Position numbers and translations under genes: made by a program. A DNA stretch of 64,000 bases, taken from positions 1-64,000 of the forward strand of contig NZ_PTRE01000092.1 in assembly GCF_002965065.1 (NCBI RefSeq). Direction: 5' to 3'. Each line of letters begins with the position of its first letter. Position 1 is the first letter of the stretch. This stretch comes from Escherichia sp. MOD1-EC7003 (GTDB lineage Bacteria; Pseudomonadota; Gammaproteobacteria; Enterobacterales; Enterobacteriaceae). Below the pieces are notes generated by a model that was given only the letters and a program-made list of their open reading frames with translations, did not search any database and was not told the origin of the DNA. Below are positions 9,790 to 19,057 of the stretch, piece after piece.

Positions 9790-9817
9790 AAATAAGCATA
9801 TTATTAGTTTATGTGTT

Positions 9818-9833
9818 TGTTATGCATGTCACA
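9818..9833. promoter_or_regulatory. CRP-like site 2 between cmtB and the SPFH gene
   Basis: TGTTA, six bases, then TCACA matches nine of ten CRP positions. It is 44 bases from the first box and shares with it an ATGCAT core. The rest of the 9604-9978 gap is AT-rich with no other gene visible. Confidence 0.5.
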
Positions 9834-9978
9834 ATTTATATATTGAAAGTCCGAAAACACACTTATTTAACTCAATATTTTTGCTCGCCACCTTTATAGA
9901 TTCTGAATTCTCACCTGTCGGCTGTTTTCTCCTCACCTCATGTGACATATTCCCACGTTTTACTCAAGGAAGATTCTC

Positions 9979-10887
9979 ATGAAAGCACCTGTTTCAATAA
10001 CCTCATTCCGTCCACAAAAATCTATTGCTATCGCCATTGGCGTGCTTGCCGCGGTTGTGCTGCCATTTCTCTCGTATTACACCGTTAATGAAGGCGAACG
10101 CGGCATTTTGCTGCGCTACGGAAAAATCGTAAAAGTTGCCGATCCGGGGCTGGGTTTTAAGATCCCGTTTATGGAAAGCGTGGAGAAAATATCCACACGT
10201 AATCAAGCTGTGGTCTATCAGGGATTACAGGCCTACAGCCGCGATCAGCAACCAGCACAAATGACAGTATCAGTCAGCTTCCACATTAAACCTTCAGAAG
10301 CAGGCGCGGTTTATACCACCTACAACACCATTGAAGCATTAAAAGATCGTCTGATTGTCCGTCAGTTGCCAACTCAACTGGAGAACGTTTTCGGCCAATA
10401 TACCGCCATCAGCGCCGTACAGGATCGAACAAAACTGGTTCAGGATCTACAAAATGCCATGCGCAAAGCCGTTGTTGGGCCAGTGGTAATTGACGGTGTC
10501 CAGATTGAAAACATTGATTTTTCTGACGCTTATGAAAAGTCGATTGAAGACCGAATGAAAGCAGAAGTCGCCATTGCCACACGTAAGCAAAATCTGGAAA
10601 CAGAGAAAATCCAGGCACAAATTGCAGTAACTCAGGCCCAGGCAGAAGCAGACAGTAAACTGGCGGCAGCCAAAGCAGAAGCAGAGACCATTCGCGTAAG
10701 AGGCGCGGCCGAGGCTGAAACTATTCGTTTAAAAAGTGCTGCAGAAGCTGAAGCTATCCGTTTACGAGGAGAAGCTCTGCGGGATAATCCGGGTCTTGTA
10801 GCCCTCACCACTGCCGAACGTTGGGACGGAAAATTGCCTGATACCATGATCCCCGGCAGTACAGTTCCGTTTATCTCCACCAAGTAA
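9979..10887 (+). CDS. SPFH-domain (stomatin/prohibitin-like) membrane protein
   Basis: A 302-residue protein with one N-terminal membrane segment (about 20-38) and then an SPFH domain (about 38-205) opening NEGERGILLRYGKIV. A long Ala/Glu-rich helix (about 205-260) follows, with an 11-residue pattern AAEAETIRLRG repeated about three times, as in coiled-coil tails of prohibitins and HflK/HflC. Such proteins form ring- or cage-like oligomers and organise membrane microdomains or proteases; this one's partner is unknown. AAGGAAGATTCTC precedes the ATG. It is divergent from cmtB, absent from the K-12 order, and followed by a duplicated REP block. Confidence 0.85.
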   Translation: MKAPVSITSFRPQKSIAIAIGVLAAVVLPFLSYYTVNEGERGILLRYGKIVKVADPGLGFKIPFMESVEKISTRNQAVVYQGLQAYSRDQQPAQMTVSVSFHIKPSEAGAVYTTYNTIEALKDRLIVRQLPTQLENVFGQYTAISAVQDRTKLVQDLQNAMRKAVVGPVVIDGVQIENIDFSDAYEKSIEDRMKAEVAIATRKQNLETEKIQAQIAVTQAQAEADSKLAAAKAEAETIRVRGAAEAETIRLKSAAEAEAIRLRGEALRDNPGLVALTTAERWDGKLPDTMIPGSTVPFISTK

Positions 10888-11412
<525 letters not shown>

Positions 11413-11415
<3 letters not shown>

Positions 11416-11438
11416 AGGGCCGCTCTCGCGGCCCTTCT
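11413..11438 (-). terminator. tktA terminator hairpin
   Basis: Minus-strand stem GAAGGGCCGC / GCGGCCCTTC with a GAGA loop lies about 19 bases past the tktA stop. The three 175 bp repeats downstream carry decayed copies of the same stem. The following sequence is only weakly T-rich. Confidence 0.7.
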
Positions 11439-11456
11439 CACAAAACGTCTTACTGA

Positions 11457-13448
11457 TTACAGCAACGCTTTTGCTTTCGCAACAACGTTGTCAACGGTGA
11501 AGCCGAACTCTTCGAACAGTTGCTCGGCAGGAGCAGATTCACCGAAGGTGGTCATACCGATAATGGCACCGTTCAGGCCAACATATTTGTACCAGTAGTC
11601 AGCAATACCCGCTTCCACCGCAACGCGTGCAGTAACCGCTTTCGGCAGTACAGACTCACGGTAAGCCGCGTCCTGCTTGTCGAATGCGTCGGTAGACGGC
11701 ATGGAAACCACGCGCGCTTTCACGCCTTCAGCAGTCAGTTTTTCGTATGCCGCTACAGCCAGTTCAACTTCAGAACCAGTGGCGATGAAGATCAGTTCCG
11801 GCTGACCGCCACAGTCTTTCAGCACATAACCACCGCGCGCGATGTTTGCCAGCTGCTCTTCAGTACGTTCCTGCTGCGCCAGATTCTGACGGGAGAGGAT
11901 CAGCGCGGTCGGGCCGTCCTGACGCTCAACACCGTATTTCCACGCGACCGCGGATTCAACCTGGTCACACGGACGCCATGTAGACATGTTCGGGGTCACG
12001 CGCAGAGAAGCGACCTGCTCTACCGGCTGGTGAGTCGGGCCATCTTCACCCAGACCGATGGAGTCGTGGGTGTAAACCATCACCTGACGCTGTTTCATCA
12101 GCGCAGCCATACGTACGGCGTTACGTGCGTATTCGACAAACATCAGGAAGGTGGAGGTGTACGGCAGGAAGCCACCATGCAGGGAGATACCGTTAGCAAT
12201 CGCGGTCATACCGAACTCGCGAACACCGTAGTGGATATAGTTACCCGCAGCATCTTCGTTGATAGCCTTAGAACCAGACCACAGGGTCAGGTTAGACGGC
12301 GCCAGGTCGGCAGAGCCGCCGAGGAATTCTGGCAGCAGCGGACCGAACGCTTCGATAGCATTCTGAGACGCTTTACGGCTGGCGATTTTCGCCGGATTAG
12401 CCTGCAGTTTAGCGATGAACTCTTTCGCTTTCGCGTCGAAGTCAGACGGCATTTCACCGTTCATACGACGAGTAAATTCAGCCGCTTCCTGCGGATAAGC
12501 TTTCGCGTAAGCCGCGAATTTCTCGTTCCATGCGGATTCTTTCGCCTGGCCTGCTTCTTTTGCATCCCACTGAGCATAAATTTCAGACGGGATTTCGAAC
12601 GGCGCGTATTTCCAGCCCAGTTGTTCGCGGGTCAGGGCAATTTCAGCGTCGCCCAGCGGTGCACCGTGGGAGTCGTGAGTACCGGCTTTGTTCGGCGAAC
12701 CGAAACCGATGATAGTTTTGCACATCAGCAGGGACGGTTTATCAGTCACTGCGCGCGCTTCTTCTACTGCGCGTTTAATGGATGCTGCGTCATGACCGTC
12801 GATGTCGCGAATAACGTGCCAGCCGTAGGCTTCGAAACGCATTGCAGTGTCGTCGGTGAACCAGCCTTCAACGTGACCATCGATAGAGATACCGTTGTCA
12901 TCGTAGAACGCAATCAGTTTGCCAAGCGCGAGCGTACCCGCCAGAGAGCAAACTTCGTGGGAGATGCCTTCCATCATGCAGCCGTCGCCCATGAAGGCGT
13001 AGGTGTAGTGGTCGACAATATCGTGACCCGGACGGTTAAACTGCGCCGCCAGCGTTTTTTCTGCAATCGCCATACCGACTGCGTTGGCAATACCCTGCCC
13101 CAGCGGACCGGTGGTGGTTTCCACACCTGCGGTATAACCCACTTCCGGGTGGCCCGGCGTTTTGGAATGCAACTGACGGAAGTTTTTCAGTTCTTCCATC
13201 GGCAGATCGTAACCGGTGAGGTGCAGCAGGCTGTAGATCAGCATGGAGCCGTGGCCGTTGGACAGCACGAAGCGGTCACGGTCAGCCCAGGACGGATTCT
13301 GCGGGTTGTGTTTCAGGAAATCACGCCACAGGACTTCGGCAATGTCAGCCATACCCATTGGGGCACCCGGGTGACCGGATTTGGCTTTCTGTACTGCGTC
13401 CATGCTCAGCGCACGAATAGCATTGGCAAGCTCTTTACGTGAGGACAT
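11457..13448 (-). CDS. tktA: transketolase 1
   Basis: Thiamine-diphosphate enzyme moving two-carbon units between pentose phosphates, linking the pentose phosphate pathway to glycolysis. The protein is 663 residues from [10 protein letters not shown]. The ThDP-binding stretch [13 protein letters not shown] near 155 and the pyrimidine domain (about 355-525) are intact, as are active-site histidines such as in GHPGAPMG. A ten-codon in-frame extension to 13478 is not needed; the ATG at 13448 has family support. It is convergent with the SPFH gene and divergent from loiP. Confidence 0.98.
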   Translation of the reverse strand: MSSRKELANAIRALSMDAVQKAKSGHPGAPMGMADIAEVLWRDFLKHNPQNPSWADRDRFVLSNGHGSMLIYSLLHLTGYDLPMEELKNFRQLHSKTPGHPEVGYTAGVETTTGPLGQGIANAVGMAIAEKTLAAQFNRPGHDIVDHYTYAFMGDGCMMEGISHEVCSLAGTLALGKLIAFYDDNGISIDGHVEGWFTDDTAMRFEAYGWHVIRDIDGHDAASIKRAVEEARAVTDKPSLLMCKTIIGFGSPNKAGTHDSHGAPLGDAEIALTREQLGWKYAPFEIPSEIYAQWDAKEAGQAKESAWNEKFAAYAKAYPQEAAEFTRRMNGEMPSDFDAKAKEFIAKLQANPAKIASRKASQNAIEAFGPLLPEFLGGSADLAPSNLTLWSGSKAINEDAAGNYIHYGVREFGMTAIANGISLHGGFLPYTSTFLMFVEYARNAVRMAALMKQRQVMVYTHDSIGLGEDGPTHQPVEQVASLRVTPNMSTWRPCDQVESAVAWKYGVERQDGPTALILSRQNLAQQERTEEQLANIARGGYVLKDCGGQPELIFIATGSEVELAVAAYEKLTAEGVKARVVSMPSTDAFDKQDAAYRESVLPKAVTARVAVEAGIADYWYKYVGLNGAIIGMTTFGESAPAEQLFEEFGFTVDNVVAKAKALL

Positions 13449-13725
13449 TTTGACTCCAGATCGGATGATGAAGGGCACGCCCTTAACGACTTGACGACAG
13501 CGCGTTTTGGGCTACGCCGGAAAATTTGCCAACAATTTACCGCAAGCCACGCGTCATGTACATGGAACATCCTTTTGCCGCTTCAGAAATCTCTGGATCA
13601 TGCTCGCATGTTACGCAATCTGCTCGCCCGTCCGCTGCGCTTTTCCTTATACTGGGACTGAGCGTCGGTTCACCTGCAAACGACGCCTTTTTAGAATGAT
13701 CCTGACCTTGTGCGGAAGAGAAAAC

Positions 13726-14484
13726 ATGAAAATTCGCGCCTTATTGGTAGCAATGAGCGTGGCAACGGTGCTGACCGGTTGCCAGAATATGGACTCCAAC
13801 GGACTGCTCTCATCAGGAGCGGAAGCTTTTCAGGCTTACAGTTTGAGTGATGCTCAGGTGAAAACCCTGAGCGATCAGGCATGCCAGGAGATGGACAGCA
13901 AGGCGACGATTGCGCCAGCCAACAGCGAATATGCTAAACGCCTGACAACCATTGCCAACGTGCTAGGCAACAATATCAACGGTCAGCCGGTGAATTACAA
14001 AGTGTATATGGCGAAGGATGTAAACGCCTTTGCAATGGCAAATGGCTGTATCCGCGTCTATAGCGGGCTGATGGATATGATGACGGATAACGAAGTCGAA
14101 GCGGTGATCGGTCACGAGATGGGGCACGTTGCGTTAGGCCATGTGAAAAAAGGGATGCAGGTAGCACTGGGCACCAACGCCGTGCGAGCAGCTGCGGCAT
14201 CTGCGGGCGGGATTGTCGGCAGTTTGTCACAATCACAACTTGGTGATCTGGGCGAAAAATTAGTCAATTCGCAATTCTCCCAGCGCCAGGAAGCAGAAGC
14301 CGATGATTATTCCTACGATTTGCTGCGCCAACGCGGCATCAGTCCGGTGGGGCTTGCCACCAGCTTTGAAAAGCTGGCAAAACTGGAAGAAGGCCGTCAA
14401 AGCTCAATGTTTGACGACCATCCGGCATCTGCCGAACGCGCCCAGCATATTCGCGATCGTATGAGCGCGGATGGGATAAAATAA
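13726..14484 (+). CDS. loiP: outer-membrane lipoprotein metalloprotease LoiP
   Basis: M48-family zinc protease of 252 residues (formerly yggG). A signal peptide with the lipobox LTGC gives an acylated cysteine at about residue 19. The zinc motif HEMGH is near 127, and EAEADDYSYDLL supplies the third ligand. The true start is the ATG at 13726; the open frame reaches back another 73 codons but that part is the tktA-loiP intergenic region. The K-12 neighbour speB is here displaced by the dga cluster. Confidence 0.95.
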   Translation: MKIRALLVAMSVATVLTGCQNMDSNGLLSSGAEAFQAYSLSDAQVKTLSDQACQEMDSKATIAPANSEYAKRLTTIANVLGNNINGQPVNYKVYMAKDVNAFAMANGCIRVYSGLMDMMTDNEVEAVIGHEMGHVALGHVKKGMQVALGTNAVRAAAASAGGIVGSLSQSQLGDLGEKLVNSQFSQRQEAEADDYSYDLLRQRGISPVGLATSFEKLAKLEEGRQSSMFDDHPASAERAQHIRDRMSADGIK

Positions 14485-14539
14485 GTCAGACATACCGATC
14501 TACAACATAATTGTAGGTCGGTAACGCCTGAATCCCCGA

Positions 14540-15283
14540 TCAGAGTAGTGATTTCACTTTATTCAGCAAAACGGCTACATCATCCGGTCGGGTATATCCC
14601 GTATCAGGGTCTATAATCGAGCTGTAAACATGCGGCATAATGCGCGGCACACCCGCCTCCAGACAAGTTTTCAGAATCACACTGAAGTTATCCAAATCAA
14701 TCCCGCCGGTCGGCTCAATCAGCGTCATACCATTGCGCGCCGCCGTGGTCGCCAGCGCGTATAGCTCCGGAAGCGACTTCTCGCCGCCCATCGGAAAGAA
14801 CTTCGCCGCGTGTGCGCCCATATCTAGCATCATTCGCACCGCCGTATCGCAGGAGACGCGGGCAGGCGTACCTTGGCTGCTGCTAACGCCGGTGGAAATC
14901 AGCACTTCGCCCGGCGTCCCCGCCGGACTAACCAGCGCGTTGACATGGGTCTGCTCACCGCCCGTCGCCGCAAGCGCGCCTGCAGCGAAACCACAACCGG
15001 TAAAGGTCTGGTTAACGTGTGCTGGATGAACCTGCGCCGCAATCATCGCAGCTTTGTAATACTGCGCCGGGTCACCCGCCCCCAGACCTACTGAAATGGA
15101 CGGTATTTCCGCCATCCAACGTTTAACTTCCTGGATCCCCTCATCCACCGAGGAGAACTGCGCGGAAAGCACGCCAATCACTGCGTGGCCTTCGGCGGCA
15201 TCATAGATTTCACGGGCATTGGCGATATCTTTCGCCAGCACATTAATTGCCACGCGATTACGATAGAAATTAATCTTTTGCAT
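14540..15283 (-). CDS. dgaF: 2-keto-3-deoxy-6-phosphogluconate aldolase DgaF
   Basis: Last enzyme of the D-glucosaminate pathway; cleaves KDPG to pyruvate and glyceraldehyde 3-phosphate. It is a class I aldolase-like TIM barrel; the Schiff-base lysine is probably in the HAAKFFPMGGEK segment. The open frame begins at a TTG (15292), but the AAGGAG ribosome site is only one base from it and ten bases from the ATG at 15283, which gives 247 residues (MQKINFYRNRV). It overlaps the end of dgaE by 14 bases, so translation is coupled. Confidence 0.9.
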   Translation of the reverse strand: MQKINFYRNRVAINVLAKDIANAREIYDAAEGHAVIGVLSAQFSSVDEGIQEVKRWMAEIPSISVGLGAGDPAQYYKAAMIAAQVHPAHVNQTFTGCGFAAGALAATGGEQTHVNALVSPAGTPGEVLISTGVSSSQGTPARVSCDTAVRMMLDMGAHAAKFFPMGGEKSLPELYALATTAARNGMTLIEPTGGIDLDNFSVILKTCLEAGVPRIMPHVYSSIIDPDTGYTRPDDVAVLLNKVKSLL

Positions 15284-16379
15284 GATCTGCAATCTCCTTC
15301 AGTCGCGCCACGATAAGCGCCATCTCCCCTTCTGCCACCGTACGCGGATCAAGGCTAAAAACGCCCTGGTGGAGGTTATACCGCCGTGCATAAATCGCGA
15401 TATCGCCACCACGCAGTTGCGCTTCGACGACGCGAGCGTCAACTCCCAATTCCTGCGCATTTACCCGAATACGAATACGCCAGATTGCACGCCCGGCTTC
15501 ATCCTGCTCAATATCAGCCGTTAACCCGTGAATCACCGAAATCGCTTCAACCACTGGCTGGAGCTGTTCCGCGGTGATGATTGCCTGCCCCTGGTGATAA
15601 TTCTCCAGCGCGTAAACCAGCCCAACCATGTTCTCCTTGCCGATTTTCATCGCCCTGGCAATGCCGTGATGCTGCGCTTTGCAGGCTGCAATCCAGGTTT
15701 TTTTACCAGTGATAAACCCGGAGGTCGGTGCGTTAAAGGCTTTTGCGCCGCTGTAGACCACCATATCCGCTCCGCTCACCACCCAGGCACGTAAGTCCTC
15801 TTCGGCGGCGGCATCGACAATCAGCGGCAGGTTGTGCATCTGCGCGACTTGTGCGAAGTCCTCGATGTTCAACATTCCCTTCTGCACGCAGTGATGCGAC
15901 TTCACATACAGCAGCGCGGCGGTCGCGTCGGTAATGGCACTCTCCAACTGCCAGAGAGCCGCCAGGTTACTTGACCCCACCTCCACCACGCGCCCGCCAC
16001 CTAAACGGATCGCGCTGAGGATCGATGCGCCGTAATCGACGTTATGGCCGCGCAGCATCACCACTTCATTGGCCATGCTGGAGCTATCCGGCATGAGCGC
16101 CACCCGGGCCTTGTCGCCGCGGGTAATGGCGGCGGCTACAGCGATGGCGATCCCTGCCGAGGCGCAGGAGGTAACGTAGCTATCCTCCGCCCCGGTAAAG
16201 CGAGAGACCAGCTCGCCGGTTTTGTCCACCAACTGGTCAATCTCCACGAAAGAGGATGCCGCACACGCGGTGGCCTGCATCACCTCCGGCGCGACACTGG
16301 AGACGCCGAGAATCGTCATCTTACCGCAGGCGTTAATCACTTGTTTCAGCCCCAGTTGTTGATAGATATTCTGCGTCAT
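15270..16379 (-). CDS. dgaE: D-glucosaminate-6-phosphate ammonia-lyase DgaE
   Basis: Pyridoxal-phosphate enzyme of the SelA-like fold, 369 residues, converting D-glucosaminate 6-phosphate to KDPG with release of ammonia. The PLP lysine is expected at K213 in VVYSGAKAFN, and the conserved aspartate in LPLIVDAAAEED near 189 pairs with the pyridine nitrogen. It lies three bases after dgaD and feeds dgaF. SelA-like proteins are often mis-named selenocysteine synthase; the PTS and aldolase neighbours fix the role. Confidence 0.9.
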   Translation of the reverse strand: MTQNIYQQLGLKQVINACGKMTILGVSSVAPEVMQATACAASSFVEIDQLVDKTGELVSRFTGAEDSYVTSCASAGIAIAVAAAITRGDKARVALMPDSSSMANEVVMLRGHNVDYGASILSAIRLGGGRVVEVGSSNLAALWQLESAITDATAALLYVKSHHCVQKGMLNIEDFAQVAQMHNLPLIVDAAAEEDLRAWVVSGADMVVYSGAKAFNAPTSGFITGKKTWIAACKAQHHGIARAMKIGKENMVGLVYALENYHQGQAIITAEQLQPVVEAISVIHGLTADIEQDEAGRAIWRIRIRVNAQELGVDARVVEAQLRGGDIAIYARRYNLHQGVFSLDPRTVAEGEMALIVARLKEIADHAKD

Positions 16380-16382
16380 GGC

Positions 16383-17240
16383 TTACAGCACTCCCAGCAG
16401 CGAGCAGACCACGCTCAACGCCACAATTGACAGCAAAATCGTGGTGTAACGCGGCCCCTTTTTCACTAGATAGAAGTAGATCGCGAACACTGCCGCCAGC
16501 GGCAGTAGGCCGGGCGCGATGGAGTCAAGAATCTGCTGTACTACCACTTCAGAGCCTTTCAGTGCGCTAATTTTTAAAGGTGAGGTTATCTTGACAAAGC
16601 TCGCGGATAGCGCACCCATCATGATAAGCCCCAGTACGTTAGCGCCGTAGATAAGCTCCTTGATGCGCCCCCCCTGCAGCAGGCTGATAATCGAATCTCG
16701 CCCTAGCGTATAGCCCTTGTGCACCATGCCGTAGCTGATTGCCAGCGTAATCGCCGGGTAGAGAATCAGCGGCAAAATACCGCCCATTGAGCTGCCATTG
16801 GCGGCGAACGGGATAAAAATAGCAATCAACAGCGGCATCACGGCCGCCCAGATGATGGAGTCGCCCATTCCGGCCAGCGGCCCCATCAGGCCGGTTTTAA
16901 TCCCGGTGATAGAGGCATCGTTAATCGCCTCGCCGCGGGTCTTTTGCTCTTCCATGGCGATGGAGATCCCCTGGATCACCGCGCCAAACGTCTGCTCTGA
17001 GTTGAAAAAGTTCAGATGGCGTTTTAACGCCTCCACCTGCTCCTCTTTTTGCGGATAGAGTTTTTTGATAATCGGCGTCATCGAGGCGCAGAAAATCAGG
17101 CTCTGTAAACGCTCATAGGAGCTGGAAACCTCCGCGCCCAGCCAGTAGATAAACCACGCTTTGGTGATATCCGCTTTGGTCAGCGCCCCGGACTCCCGCG
17201 CGCGCTCCACCAGTTCATGCTGCATTACGTCGCCGCTCAT
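16383..17240 (-). CDS. dgaD: mannose-family PTS EIID (DgaD)
   Basis: EIID membrane subunit of 285 residues with the family features: a soluble N-terminal region (SLIFCASMTPIIKKLYP), the GIKTGLMGPLAGMGDS segment near 125-140 and several C-terminal membrane spans. With DgaC it forms the glucosaminate channel. Its ATG overlaps the dgaC stop by one base (TAATG), which indicates equal production of the two subunits. Confidence 0.92.
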   Translation of the reverse strand: MSGDVMQHELVERARESGALTKADITKAWFIYWLGAEVSSSYERLQSLIFCASMTPIIKKLYPQKEEQVEALKRHLNFFNSEQTFGAVIQGISIAMEEQKTRGEAINDASITGIKTGLMGPLAGMGDSIIWAAVMPLLIAIFIPFAANGSSMGGILPLILYPAITLAISYGMVHKGYTLGRDSIISLLQGGRIKELIYGANVLGLIMMGALSASFVKITSPLKISALKGSEVVVQQILDSIAPGLLPLAAVFAIYFYLVKKGPRYTTILLSIVALSVVCSLLGVL

Positions 17241-17989
17241 TATGCCGCTCCTTCATTTTTCGCCAGGCCTTTAATCAGGAAGGCCACGCAGGTGCCGAAA
17301 ATCGCCATCGCCATGATGTCCACCTTGAGGTACAGCACCGCGAAGAATCCGCCGATAAACCACGGCAGTAGGCTCTTTTTACCAATTACCATAATGGTGA
17401 TGGCGAAGCCCAGCGCCGGGAGAATCCCGCCCATGATTTCAAACGAGTGGGTCAGCCAGTGCGGCATCAGCTTGAGGAAACTTTCCACTACGTTCTGGCC
17501 GAAGTAGTTGGCGGCGAACACCACCGGGAAACGTAGCACCAGCCCCAGCAGCGCCGGGTAGAGAAAGGCGCAGCGCATAATGGCTGACATATTGGCCGTT
17601 TCCGCGTGTTTGTCGGCCATATGCACCCAGGCCGCATTTAGCGTGCGACGCAACTGGTCGAGGAATACGCCGATAACGCCAAATGGAATCGCCAGTGCAA
17701 TCGCCAGGTTAGGGTCCATATTGGCCTTAACGGCGATAGGAATGGCGATACAGGCCGCCAGCGACGGGTCTGACGGCACATTGCCGCCTGGCGTTGAGGT
17801 CACGCCCAGATAAACCAACTGCATCCCCGCGCCGATAATCATCGCCGCGGGCATATTGCCGAGCAGCAAGCCGACAAAGACCGCCACCACCACCGGCTGT
17901 AACAGCATGGCGGAGAAGGTATAGCCAAGGCGCAACCGGGCAAACCAGTAATACAGCCCCATCAGGCTTGCAAAAAGTAAGGTATCCAT
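17240..17989 (-). CDS. dgaC: mannose-family PTS EIIC (DgaC)
   Basis: EIIC membrane subunit of 249 residues. The hydrophobic spans and the GMQLVYLGVTSTPGG segment near 55-70 are characteristic of ManY/AgaC-type permeases. It lies 25 bases after dgaB and is coupled to dgaD by a one-base overlap. Confidence 0.92.
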   Translation of the reverse strand: MDTLLFASLMGLYYWFARLRLGYTFSAMLLQPVVVAVFVGLLLGNMPAAMIIGAGMQLVYLGVTSTPGGNVPSDPSLAACIAIPIAVKANMDPNLAIALAIPFGVIGVFLDQLRRTLNAAWVHMADKHAETANMSAIMRCAFLYPALLGLVLRFPVVFAANYFGQNVVESFLKLMPHWLTHSFEIMGGILPALGFAITIMVIGKKSLLPWFIGGFFAVLYLKVDIMAMAIFGTCVAFLIKGLAKNEGAA

Positions 17990-18014
17990 AATGTGTTATC
18001 CCATGTTCAGAGGG

Positions 18015-18500
18015 TCAGAATTTTTTCAGGATATCGTCCAGCGACTGCGGCTTATCTTCCGGGATGGTCTGGAAAACAGCCTTAATGCCACGACTTTTCA
18101 AATCGTTAAGAATGCCAACGTCTTTTTCATCCAGCGTTATGTTCTGGAACACTGCTTTACGGTTTGGCCCGCCACCTAAGCCGCCAACCTGAATATCAGC
18201 CACGTCAAAGCCCTGCTGCACCGCTTCCTGAATCGCCGCCAGCGACGGGAACAGCACCAGCACGTTGCCATCGCCCAGTTGGTTCTCTTTCCACGCGGCC
18301 GCGAAGCTCTGGTTGCTGAAGCAGTCCACTTTGATATTCGGCGGCGCGGCCATCAGGTAGATATTTTTCATAAACGGATCGGCGTCCAGCTCGTCGCTGA
18401 CCACCGCAATACGGTTGGCCCGGGATTGCCCCACCCACTTCGTCACCACCTGCCCGTGGATAAGACGGCTGTCAATGCGACATAACACGATGTTTGCCAT
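18015..18500 (-). CDS. dgaB: mannose-family PTS EIIB (DgaB)
   Basis: Soluble 161-residue EIIB of the mannose class. The N-terminus reads RIDSRLIHGQVVTKW, with the phosphorylated histidine at residue 15, as in ManX, LevE and AgaB. It passes phosphate from DgaA to the incoming D-glucosaminate. It starts ten bases after dgaA. Confidence 0.93.
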   Translation of the reverse strand: MANIVLCRIDSRLIHGQVVTKWVGQSRANRIAVVSDELDADPFMKNIYLMAAPPNIKVDCFSNQSFAAAWKENQLGDGNVLVLFPSLAAIQEAVQQGFDVADIQVGGLGGGPNRKAVFQNITLDEKDVGILNDLKSRGIKAVFQTIPEDKPQSLDDILKKF

Positions 18501-18510
18501 ACGATTTTCC

Positions 18511-18939
18511 TTACTGTTGTAATTGACGAATATGGGAGACGACGTCCAGGCAACTGTTGCGCCCAGCCTCCACCAGATCGGCCACGCAGGCGGTCAGTGG
18601 GCCATGTTCGCGCTTGTCCAGCGCCTCCAGCAGCAGCGAGGCATTAAGCCCGGAGATCACCGCCACCGGATAATCGGCGCTCAGCCGCGCCGCCACGTTA
18701 GAGGTAGTGCCGCCGATAAAATCGGTCACGATAAGCGAACCTTCCGGCATGGTTTTCACCACGGCTTCGACGCGCTGGTAAAACTCGCCCAGTGTATCGA
18801 CGGGCATCAGCGCGATTTCCGTCACGCCTTCGATTTCGCCCATCACCATGCGCAGGCTGTTGCAGAGCTGCAGCCCCCAGCCGCCGTGAGTTAGCAGCAG
18901 AATTTCAGGTAACGGATGAATAGGTACAGTTGTGGTCAA
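18511..18939 (-). CDS. dgaA: mannose-family PTS EIIA (DgaA)
   Basis: EIIA of 142 residues; the phosphoacceptor histidine is H18 in LLTHGGWG, and VTDFIGGTTSN near 70-80 is typical of the ManX EIIA fold. It is the first gene of dgaABCDEF. AAAGGAGGC precedes the ATG. A sigma-54 promoter lies about 40-55 bases upstream. Confidence 0.92.
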   Translation of the reverse strand: MTTTVPIHPLPEILLLTHGGWGLQLCNSLRMVMGEIEGVTEIALMPVDTLGEFYQRVEAVVKTMPEGSLIVTDFIGGTTSNVAARLSADYPVAVISGLNASLLLEALDKREHGPLTACVADLVEAGRNSCLDVVSHIRQLQQ

Positions 18940-18977
18940 AATAGCCTCCTTTGCTCCAGTGTTTACATTTCGTCAGG

Positions 18978-18993
18978 AGCAAAGGACGTGCCA
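18978..18993 (-). promoter_or_regulatory. sigma-54 (-24/-12) promoter of dgaABCDEF
   Basis: On the minus strand TGGCACG, four bases, TTGCT matches the RpoN consensus exactly, including the invariant GG and GC. It lies between dgaR and dgaA, directed at dgaA, next to a gene for a sigma-54 activator of the LevR type. Confidence 0.9.
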
Positions 18994-19057
18994 GAATTTG
19001 TGTCACGCTCAGAGGAAAAGAGATTGGATGGGACGTTAAGCCCTGTAAACCAGGGGA

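Noticed and set aside
11520..13442. 640-codon plus-strand ORF opposite tktA
   Set aside because: It is the mirror of a highly expressed, codon-biased gene; the translation has no family resemblance and no ribosome site.
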